The notes under the pieces are model-generated. The model was not told the origin of the DNA, made no database searches, and saw only the letters and a list, made by a program, of their open reading frames with translations. Below are positions 44,424 to 56,400 of a stretch of 64,000 nt of DNA, piece by piece (positions within the stretch are counted from its first letter, which is position 1; every line of letters starts with the position of its first letter). The stretch is taken from contig JAQGDQ010000502.1 of the NCBI GenBank assembly GCA_030141605.1, forward strand, positions 97,013-161,012. The letters run 5' to 3'. Made by a program: the position numbers and the translations under genes. Source of the DNA: Tubiluchus corallicola (Eukaryota; Priapulida; Priapulimorpha; Priapulimorphida; Tubiluchidae).

Positions 44424-47400
44424 TTACAAATCAACGACGTCTTTATCGGGAAAGAACATGCTCTCTGTTGCCGCTTGCCGGATGGGCAGGTTGCTTTGAT
44501 CTTCTTCTGTTAACAGTAGCTCGGAGGTGCGCTTCTTCACACGAATTTTTTCACCGGGAACCAATTCACTAGTGTCCGTTTCACAAGTCAAACACGATAG
44601 TGAATCACCCGAATCTGGAAAACAGTTGCCGTTGCCGGTACAGAGGGCCGTTTTGGCGGCAGAAGCAGACAAAATATCAGTACTTGGAACTGATCTATCG
44701 GAATGCGCTTGCTCGCAGTCATTTGGATCGGCCTGCAGCTCGTGGGGCTCCGAGAAACTTGCCCCGCCAAGGAAAGACGATGAACGGGACTTGTCTCCTT
44801 CCTCGTAATCGCTAATCGCTCGCTCGATGACATCTTCGATTTCCGTGACGTCGAAACTCATCTGTTGTGTGAGACCTCCACTGTAAAGCTCGTGCTCGAT
44901 CTTATCAATTTCCTGGTGTATGCGATCGTACAATTCATTCATGCCGATCTCGCGGGATGGGTCGTTGATATCACCAAGAAGTTCATCAGTAGCTACACTT
45001 GCTGGCCCGCCACCTATTTCTGAATTAGTACCAATATTGTCATGTGTAGTCACAGTTTTTGCATCTGTCGCAGTAGTATCGCCAGCATCCGACTCCTCCT
45101 GTGTTGACTTTTTCTCGCCTTTTCGCTTTCTTGGCTTAGGACTAGGAGACTGTTTGACTTGCTCGTTTGATTTGCTCAGTACAGATGCATCGGACATGAG
45201 CTGACAGAGCGCCTGTCTCGCAGTGACGGCTTGAGATGGCGCTTCTTGACCTTGACCATCAGCATCGACCTCGTCGTTGGTGGGTTCATTCGTGGCAGCG
45301 ATTACAATACCTGAAATTAAATGACAATCAAAATTGGGTAACACGAACGAAAAAACAAAATATATCTCTAACCACAGAATTTAGCCGTTTATATGAACAC
45401 AAAAGTTTGTTGTATGGCCCAACAAAATTCTTTTAAATCCGAATAAAATGCTGCACTTCATCTAACTGGGTAAACAACAAGTAGAGACAGTCAAAGAGTT
45501 AATGAGATAAAAATTCTATTATTCACTTTTGTTGTTCTAAACAGGAATTAAATGGCCTGACAGCATATTCAATGATGACCTGTATAATGTGGTAAAGAAG
45601 AAATCTTTGGAGTGAACAAATAAAAGTAAAACGATTGCATTGGTTTGGGCTTGCACTAAGATTACCTGAAGTCTCCTCTTCCTATAGCATTATGTAAAGC
45701 TCTTGAAGAGACAAAATGCAGAGAGGGGGGTCCGTTACTGACGTATATAGATATGCAGCAAAAAAACCTTAGCAAATACAACTCTAGATTTGAGGGATGA
45801 TGCATTGTGGGCAGTGGCAGGGGGCAGGAATGTGTGGGATCAACAAATGGGACGTGGCATGTTTTAGAATGTGGCAGCACCTAACATTCTAAATAGCTGA
45901 GTCTTGCAAAATGAAGGTGATAATTGCAATAGACAATATTTCAACACTGTGTTAACCATAGATTCACATCAATGCCAGACAATTATACAAACATAGAAAC
46001 AAGCAAACAAACAGCCAATAAAACAAAAAACAGACAACTAACAAAAAACAGACAGACAAACTAACAAACAAAAAAACTAAACAAACAAACACACAGCCAA
46101 ATAAACAAACAACGAAACAAACAAACAACATCAAAAAACAATTTCAACTTGACCGACTATTTCAGTTACCTGCCGTTCCACCAATGTCCTCTTTCTTAAC
46201 CAGAAAGTCAAGGTCGCAGAAAGCGCCGAGTCCTCTGTGCGTGATCAGCGGGTTTGCTCTCGGTTGGATGAGTCTGGAAAGTCCCACTGGCTTCTCTCTT
46301 TCCTTACGCGCTGCTTCAAGGCGCTGCTTTGTTTCTTCGGCCATTTCTAGCTTCTTTAGCGCCTCCTACAAAAATAAACAAAAGTCCGCAACTGGAATTT
46401 TCGCAATCATGTAATTTGCACCAGATGAATACGATACTGCAGAGATTTTGTGTTCAATGAAAATCCAGCACTAAAATAGACAAAAATAGTTTCTGTTCAC
46501 GGATGGTGAAAAATGTGCAAATTTGAAGCCCATAAATCCAAAGGTCTCCACTATTGACAAAGCAACAAATAAAAAGCAAACTCATGGCACTGATTATGAA
46601 ACAAAAACGGCTCCAAAATAGTCAATGGATGCCACAACTTGGCTAGCATTAGAGTGTTTTTGCTTAACTGCTGCCTGGCTGTAGACAATTTATGCTGCAG
46701 AAGTCCTCATTTATGAGTTTACCTCCAGGACGGTGAGATGATAACAAAGTGATAATGTCACAATAAAGACGTACAGACACAGTAACTTGCGACTAGGGGG
46801 CAAAACTTTCTACAAGTTGCTTTCCAACAGTAAGCATGAGCTGACACTCCGTTCTCTATTCAATGTGAGAAGTGTCGAGAGTAACTCACCGAGGCGCTCA
46901 CACTAGACGGGAAATCGACTCGCAGCAACTTTCTGAGAATTTGCATTCACTTGCCGACAGTAACTCGCAAAGCAGTTGACATTTGCAACCTTGCTGTCAG
47001 AGAAAAAACTCGCAACACAAAGTTCACTAGTCTAAACACTCCGTAAAGATTGAGTTTACAAAGTAAAAGCAAATGTTAAGAAAAGGGATACTGAAGTAGG
47101 TTTCAGAAAAATTGCCTTAAAAAAATATATTACTTTATAGCAATTTTATGCGTATATCTTACTAGCACTCACTAACTAAAAATATATTTTTAATCTTATT
47201 GACAAGATACAGTAATTTTAAATTTTATTTAGTTAGTGACTTGTGCGCCACGAATGCTCTGATTATTTTTTCAAACTTTACAAAATGTTATCTAAACTTG
47301 TTTCAAATGACCTGTCGTGAAAATGGCTGCGTCTAACGGACATCGCGGGAGTTTAAATTTGCATGTTTTATACAGCGTGACTGCTGATTGAAGTCCTGCA

Positions 47401-50400
47401 TGCAAAAAGGCAGTATGTAAGTGATATAAAATTTCAAAACGAATTTTTCAAGTTTCATGTTTATGAAAGGTTTTCTTGTGCTTTAAACTTATTTCAAATG
47501 TTGTGCAAGTACCTTAAGTTGATAATCTGCATCGAGTCTCTCCAACTCCAATTCTTGCAATCTTTTCCTTTCCTCTTGCAACAGCCTAAAACAAACAGAA
47601 ACACAAAAATATTGACATGTGCTAGAAATAAACAAATACCAGGCAACACACAGTGAAATTTATGCAGAATGTGCTACATCAACATCCGCCCAATGACATT
47701 GCTTCCCTAAATGAAACGAAATCGACAAAAGAAAACACAGAATACGCATGATTCCATGGTAACCTATTATCATAAACGTTTGCTACATTGAGCATGAATC
47801 TTGCATAATTTTCTGACACTGAACAAATGTGTGCTAGCTGTGCAGGATAGGAATTATGGGCCACCACACCTACACACAAAATAATAATTAGTTTATAAAC
47901 ATACAATGTTATATCAGCATAGAAAAAGGCTGTATACAAGTAACATTGCAGCTATGAAATGTGAAACGTCCTGCTACATGTAAAATAATTGCTGATATAT
48001 GATGATCATACAACATTGCATCTCAGTAAATTAAATATATCTTTTTCTATATAATGATTTATAAGAAATGTTAGTAGCACAAGAACATAGTTAGGAGTAT
48101 ATAAGATATATAAAAGTATATTAGAATAGTGGCACAGTTACGAGTGAGAAACAACGGTGAAAATACTAATGCCAGTAAACACCGAAATTGCTACAAGGTT
48201 TTAAACTCTTGCATGTTTTCGATTTGACAAAAGAACACTTTCCAAAACTAGCATGAGACGAAATGAAAAATACATAGAACAGTGATTTCTAGAGAGTTCT
48301 CAGTCGAAAGGTTGAGATGGCACATCATATTACAAAAAGAATTTCTTCAAATTCAAATATGGGGACAACAATCAACCACAAACCAGTACTTTGAAAAAAA
48401 TGTACAGGTCAGTCAGACCTATGCTTCAATTGTAATTCAAAACTTGTAAGTTCAAATCTCACACTGGCTGTTCTCACGGATGTCATCTCTTGAGCAAGAG
48501 AGTTACTAATTAGTATTGGAGTTACTAAATGGTATTGGAGTTACTAAATGGTACTGGAGTTACTAATTAGTATTCGAGTTACTAAATGGTATTGGAGTTA
48601 CTAATTAGTATTGGAGCTACTAATTGGTATTGCAGTTACTAATTAGTATTGGAGTTACTAAATGGTACTGGTGGAGTTACTAAATGGTATTGGAGTTACT
48701 AATTAGTATTCGAGTTACTAAATGGTATTAGAGTTACTAATTAGTATTGGAACTACTAATTGGTATTGCAGTTACTAATTAGTATTGGAGTTACTAAATG
48801 GTATGGAGTTACTAAATGGTATCGGTGGTATTCGAGTTACTAAATGGTATGGAGTTACTAAACGGTATTGCCTTCAAAATACATTCAAAATACAATGGTG
48901 GTTGTATCAAGAAAGGAGAGATTTAAAAATTAAATGGGCTTCATCATGTAATCGAGATTACTGATTACTGTTAGTCAGTCATTGATTACCGAGATCATCC
49001 CATTCCTAGCGGGGGTGGCTATACAAACCTGTGCTTCCAGTGCATACTAAAGCTTAACTCAACTCAATGAAAGCAAAACTACACCAGTTTTGTGTTTGAG
49101 AGTGTCTACATTCGCGATTTACCCGTGTTGAGATTTATTTAAAACGCAGTTGTCTCTTAGTATTCGATAGCTAAGTAATTGACACCAAAGACTTGCAAGC
49201 AAAAAATCGAAGTTAAGCAATACGACTTTTCACAGTCCCAGAGACTGGTGATGATCGTGAAAACAAGAAAGGCTAAGTGTACCCGACAACGCATTTGTGT
49301 ACAACACCTCGCAGGCCAAGCTACTGTAATAGTAACAATTTTAATAGCTAGCTAGAACCTTACCTAGTTCATTTTTTTCTTGTTCCCAAGCAAGATCCTG
49401 CTAGTAAATCACTCTACGCACAGACTAATGCATAATTACGTAAAGTCCATGTAAAATAACTGAAGTTACTGAACGGCTTTAAATTCACCCACATGTCACG
49501 TGACGGTTGTAGTTAAGACGCGCTGCTGTGGCACACTTAAGCTTTGACTTGCAGCAACTGTGCGCATGCCCAATGAAACAAGGCAAATTTACTTGTAGTC
49601 GATTATACCCACTACCATTAAAAGGGAGAGTGCAATATGTTAATGTGATTAAGCCCTCAGCATCTGTGCAGCTGTCTCGTTGCATAGAGTTTGTAAAAAC
49701 ATGCAAACGCATAAATAAACAACAGAAATCTTTGTAAAAGAACTCGGTGTTTACTGGCGTTTTAACCCGCAATCACCATAATAGTTCACCTCGCTATGTC
49801 CTCCTGGTTACGTTCGACATCCTCCCGTTTTTGTCGCTCGTCGTGTAAGAGCGCATCCTGCTTCTCGCGCAGTCCCTCCAACTCCTGACGTTTGGCGCTC
49901 TCCTGTTCGAGTAGACTGGAGGACGATGGAGAAAAATCAAAGCCACATTAGTCGTTTTAGTTTTGCGAGACCAACCACCAGAGTGCACTAGTAGCTTATG
50001 ACCATGTATGGTAAGTTTAATAATTAGATAATGTGTCAGAGGCGTAACTTAGCACAGGTCACAAAAAATTCAAATTTGGGAACAAGTCAAAAAGCAACAT
50101 TAAGTTGCTAAAGGATTCCAAAATTACAAAATTTTTCCACATCTGAATTAATTAGCAAACCGCCATCCCCATGTTTCGAACACGTTTACGATTTTTGCTG
50201 GTTCTGGCTTTGTTATACCTCTGTTACGTACAACAAATTGCTAATTATTAGATTATTAAAAGCGTTCGTCTGCAGAATTGACCATAAACATGGTAGTCAA
50301 ACAAAACAAATTATGAGAACATTTAAAGTATAGAGCCTAGTATAAAAACAAGTTTGGTCAAGCTAAGATAGTGAACACAATGAAGAAAGTAGCAATATCG

Positions 50401-53400
50401 TGTTCAAGGTAAGACTCCACGTGCTCGTAATGCGTAATCTGTAATCCGTAATGCATATGGACTGTCTTCACATCTCAAAACGAACGCCAAGCATACTAAC
50501 AAGTAGACGGCACTCTTTCCGCCATTTTTGTTTGTCATACGTGAAAATCGGAAGTAATAATTTTTGGAAACCATGTCTCAGCCAAAGTTTCAGGGAGTCA
50601 CTGATCAAGAAATAATCACCATGTGGCATTAGCTTAGCATTGTACTAAAGAAAAATTTAAAATATATAAAAACAAACAGGTCTAATGTGACATTGCCATC
50701 AAACTGAGATATTGAGCTTTATTATTAAGATTTGAGATACTGAGATTTTAATGCTGTTGTTACTGTTGTTTTGCTATTGTCGATGTCGCCGTTGCTGTTA
50801 CTGCTGCTGTTCTTACTATTGTTGTTGTTATTCTTGTTGTACCTCAGTTCAGTATGTGCATTGTGTTAGAATTTTCCACTAAATGAGAAATGATCTGAAT
50901 TAATGTTAGCATCATCACCACCACATCATAACCATCCTTGTTGATAATTTTGTCATAAGTTCAATAAGTGAATTTGGGTTTTGGGTGCATAACGTTTTAC
51001 AGCGGAGCATCACTACTTAGTGAAAGAACTGCAACTAGGTGCAGAATAAAATAATTAGCTGCTTCTTCCACCTCTCAAAAACTCAAATGTAAGAGTATTA
51101 TTGGGTGTAGGTCCAGACGTCGACGGTCATATTACGTTGAAAACACCGGTTCTCGTCTGAACACCGAAGTTAAGCTATGTAGAGCCTTGCTAGTACTTGG
51201 ATGGGTGCCCGCCTAGGAATACCAGGTGCTGTAGGCTTGCGGGATGCCCACACTGTATCTCGACACTAGGCAGAGGAGGTCAAGTAAACTTTCCAAATCA
51301 GGAGTGGAGCCCCGAAGGCGGACCAGTGCAGCATGCTCACTGACTCCGGCAGCTCTTGCAGCCAACCTGGTGCCAAACGTATCGCTCCGCTTTCCTTTGG
51401 ACTACACCAGGGAGGAAGAGAGGGGGTTCCTGCTGTCTGGGCAACTCAGGATCCCCATACACCTTGCACTCCAGTGGTTCCAGGATCGGATTGCTCAGCC
51501 AGTCGACCCTGCAGCTCCATCAATGTGATCAATAACTGACTCTCTTGGCGCACATTCCATTGTCTTCCGAAACAGAAGGATGCCAACAGGTCCAGACGTG
51601 ACCAAAATACACCTGACGAAGGATCCAGTCAGCAAAAATGGTCATCGGACAACCTCACTAAATCACCCAGGCAATGGCGGGTCCCTGTCTGCATATTGCT
51701 GCATTCACTATGCATTGAGCATCTGGCACGCATGTTTAAATTCAAACAGTTGTACAAGTACCTGGCATAGAGAATTATGTCATATATTATGTGTACATGG
51801 AGTCCTACGTTATCCCCATTTGCATTTATCAGTCAAAGCAATCAAGGTTGTAATTCTATGAAAAATTAACTGAACAAAAATGGTTAAAAATTACAGTTTT
51901 AACTAGAATTTGTTGCAAAAATATACAATTTTGCATCAGGTTTACGATCATTTACAGGACGAACACTTTTTCGGCAATTTCTCTACAACGACAAAATAAA
52001 TAAAGAACTAAATTTTGACAAATGCCTCTGGATTTGATGACGGAAATACGCTAAGACGGCACACGAACAGTTTGGAAACGTAGTTCAGTTTTTGCTAAGA
52101 CACCACAAACAGTTTAGAAACGTGGTTGAAATATTGCTAAGACATTATAAACAGTCAGCGACAAAAAACGAATGCAGCTTTGAGATACAATGTGGCAATT
52201 TTTATTTTTTTAATAATGTAACAAGTTTTTAATTTTGGCAGCAAAAATGCAGTACAGTGAATTTTTGAAAACCATTTGTTCATTTTTTTGTTTTAGATTA
52301 CATAGTTAAACCAATCTCCATTTAAATTTGCTTTATAAAAAAAAACTCAAATTTCAATAAATGACTAGCAACGTAACTTACTTGGCCTGCAGAGTGCGGA
52401 CTGTCTCTTCGTCCTTCTTCGCCTGCCGCTCGTCCTTGAGCAGCCGTTGTAACTCCACATGGATCATCTCCAGCTCTTCTCTGCGATGACGTTCTGCCTC
52501 TGCGATGGCAGCTTCCTGTCTTGCACGTTCCTCAGCTTCCAGCCGTGCCTAGAAACGAATTATGCTTCTGAATCTACCTTTTGCATTAACACGCTGACAG
52601 AGCTTGCCACCGCAATCTTAGTAATTTTTTCATGAGCCAGCAACATTCCTTTATTTACACTTTGCAGGACAAAACTAAACAAATCGGAATAAACTGGATA
52701 AAATTTTTTTTGCAAAACTGTACTGCTGTAAGCATGGAGATCGTTTCCATGCTTGGCCGACCTTTACATAAAGACCTTTGCGAGAACCAGCCTGTTTACT
52801 TCCATTACTCATTAGCCCTGAAGCCAATCCTTTCATATTATATGGATAAATACTCCCCTGACTGAAAGCTCAGTAGCTTTTTTGGAGCTAATAGTTATAA
52901 GTAAAAGTAATGGTCGTTAAAGGGGATATATCATCATGTTTTAATTTCAGTACCACCGATTTACTAAAAATTTCACCGATTTACTAAAAAATCACTTAAA
53001 AGTCTAATAAAACAATCTGCCTTATGAAAATTTCTAATTTGGACCCTAGAAAAACGTCAAAATCTACCAGAGAACCTTTTTGGATATTTGCTCGATTGGT
53101 TGAAAGAGTCTTCAAAAGTAATGAATTATGTGTAGCTATTTTTGCAGTTAAACAAAATAAAAAATGTAAAGTAAATACTGATTTTTGGGACACCAACCCA
53201 AGTGGTAAATTAAAGTAAAAGCTAATTGATAGGTGCTCTGCTTTGAAAAAAAACTTTTCTCATATGTATGTATTTAGTTTACTGACAAAAATACTTTTTA
53301 TTTAGAACAGTTTGGGTAAAACACTTTAATTTTTTTGTCCAAGACACAATACTGCACATCAATTCAACCATCTTAACAAAACAGTAAAGATTACAAAATT

Positions 53401-56400
53401 TGAGTTACATTCAGATAATATTTCGGCACAAATTTGAAGAGATTCCTTAGTTCAAAAAACGAAACATAAGTATAAGTGTGTCAGATGCACTGAGTTATTG
53501 GATAGCTTTGCAATGCATGTCGTTCTATCTGAATACCTTGGCCACATGTACACAATCTAGTGTGACACTCTTCACCACTTAATCACCCTGTTTCTAAATG
53601 GAAGTGAAGTAAGCAGTCTTAGAATGCAGCATGGCAAATGTCAGGTCTACCATCCATACACCTACTGCCTAAGTGAGATATTCTAAAACCCTTACCAGTG
53701 TCTAATGAAAGTAAATGATTGCAAAACAGCATAAAAGCACTATTAAAGCAGAAAGAGAGTAAATAAGGTTTACACAAAATTCTCTCACAAAGCTAAGGCA
53801 TGCATACCTGTCGCTCGGCTTCTAACTCCGACTGAGTCATCTCCACCTTCTCACTCTGCTGTCTCAGTCGCCCCTCCTCCTCCTCTCGCTGCTTCTCTAT
53901 TTGCGCCTGCAGACGCAGTGTCTCCTGCTCTGCCTTTGCCTCTGCGGCTTCTCTTTTCTGTCAGAAAAAATAATTTTTCATCATTGAGAAATAAGGTAAA
54001 TAAAAAAAAATTGGGAAAGGCTGGTGATTAGATTGAGAAATCTCTACATCTTCGAAGTTGCATGTTTTACCTTTAATTATGACGATTCATCAATCGATGC
54101 CGAAGCCCAGTCAATCAATACCTAGTTCTAGAATACAAAGTCAGTCCTTCATCCGTTGCACAGTGCATCACAAGGTATATTACAAAAAGATAAGTAACTA
54201 AGTGAAAATAGTACCAGTCTCTCCTCCTCCAAAGCTTTATCTTTGGCTTGTAGCTCTTGACATTTCTGCTTGAACTCCTTCTCTTCCCGTTCCAGTTGTT
54301 CGTCGCGGCGCTGTTTCCGCCTCTCAAACTGCTTCCGCTGGAACAAGTGAACGTCTTCGCTGTTCTCTATCGCCAGCTGCACAGCTGTTAAAGGAAAACC
54401 ATACACAATCTTAAACTATAGCTCAAAATAATGTAATCTACAAAATATTGTCAAGGGAACATATTGTTTTTCTTTAAGAAAGACTTATATGAAAGAATTA
54501 TTATAGCAGAAACCTAATTTCCCATTCACGAGGCTAGTTCTTCGCCATTTACTAGTTAGACGGGCTCTAGCACCTGTATTTCGGAAACGTGTTGCACAAA
54601 AAACTGGTGCTGTATTCTCTCAATTCAGATGTGTTCAGTTTTCGGTGCACACATTCAAGAGCTAATTCGTGAGCACATCAGCAAATTTGAAACTTAAATT
54701 TTTAAAGTTAAAGCTTAAAAATAATGTTGTACAGCAGCACTGTACTTCGATTTTCGCTTTTGAAAACACATGCAACATGCCCATGGGATGTTTGCGCTGT
54801 TGAAAATTATATTCACTTGTGAGGTCATCCTCAAATGGGCTCACCGGCCACTAATTAAGTTTCTAACCTATTATCTAAATATGAGACGCACTTTGGTATT
54901 GTTATAGGTAATAAAATGTATATTTTTATATTACTCCAAAAGTTGTGTAGGATATGAAAATCATACTGTTTTGCTTTACTGTGCAACAATGAAGCTTTTA
55001 TGGAGCAACACTTCATGAAAGGTGCTTAATATTGATTTTTTACTGACCCCAAGCTTATTAGGTGAATATCAAAACTAAAAAAAACTGCTCGACAATGGTT
55101 AAAACTTATAAATCAACATAACTGACTTGATGGAGAGTTCCTATCAAGGATCAATCGTGCTGGAGATGCTGGATTATGTGGCATAATAATGTGTGTATCT
55201 GATAGGTGGCTCTGATAGCTCTGAGAATTCTGACAAGCTCTGATAGGATGAGCCAATAAATCAAATGGGAGAGCATCTTGCTATGTACACAGCAAAGTTG
55301 CGGATTCGAATCCTGGTTGGTCCACACTTTTTCAGTGCCTCCCTCTTCAATTATGCCAGGCTAATTCTTGTGCGCATAATGTCTTTTCCTAATCTGGTTT
55401 GTGGTGTCGAAAGGGTGTGCAGTCTTAAGGAGTCTGTGTTGTTCTAATTATTCTAACATCTGGCAGTGTCTCAATTAGAAAGAAGCAGTGCTGTAGTTAG
55501 AAAAAGAACAGAACTGTTGAGGATATATGATTAAGCCCTGAACCAGCTAGAAACAAACACAAATCCTATGCGCACAAGTTCAATGAATGAAAACACACAA
55601 AGAACGTTTGACTACGAGTTTTTAATGACTTGACGATCATTGTAAAACATTTTTGAGTCATTTTCTGTACAGATTTGCCAGTGACATGACCTGGCACAGT
55701 ACGGCACTAAAATTGATAATTACATAAATTATCTTAGTAACGCAACTGGCCTTTTCTCTGCTTTCAAAGTGATTTTGAAAATAATCTTTTTTAGGAAACG
55801 ACAGCCCCAGAGCTAAAACGTCCAATTTTTTTAGTCTGCATTTTGTAATATTTGAATGACTTGCTGCAATATCTAGTTCAAAATCTCAGGTACAATGTTA
55901 CATATTTACAAAGAGTGTTCATTTAAATAACCCGCAAATATACAATGTCAGTGGATTTACTATACATACCTGCCAGCCACTCCTGTCGGGTTCTGTTATC
56001 TATGGCACTGATTTCAAAAACCCGTGCTTTGGGGTCATTTACTGGGGTGATGATGAAACGATTTGGGTAGCTGCTCTTCTTGTCTTCGGCCAACTGAAAA
56101 ATATATATGAACATAACCATAATGCCGAAATGGAAACATTATAAGAAATTAAAGTTTACTAGCCCACCATAATGCATAAAATCTTTCCATAAGTGCGTAA
56201 AAACCACCCACAATGGACATTTTTTGCCCACCTCCCAGCCCTCCACTCATCCAGATAAAAATTTACAAAATCACTTACTACGTTCTACTTATGTTCGTGT
56301 CATTGTCATTTGTATTGAAGAGAGTTTTAAAAATCACTTACTAGGTTCTGTTTACATTCGATTCATTGTCATTTGTATTGAAGAGAGTTTTAAAAATCAC

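Noticed and set aside
44527-45204. Several plus-strand frames of 70-95 codons
   Set aside because: They are antisense shadows of the last SWAP70-like exon.
48497-48870. Regularly spaced short repeats resembling a CRISPR array
   Set aside because: Units are contiguous with no unique spacers, and the context is an animal intron; it is a minisatellite.
51244-51528. 94-codon frame in the 5S-headed insert
   Set aside because: A second frame is also open over the same bases, so the openness follows from high GC; no recognisable domain.
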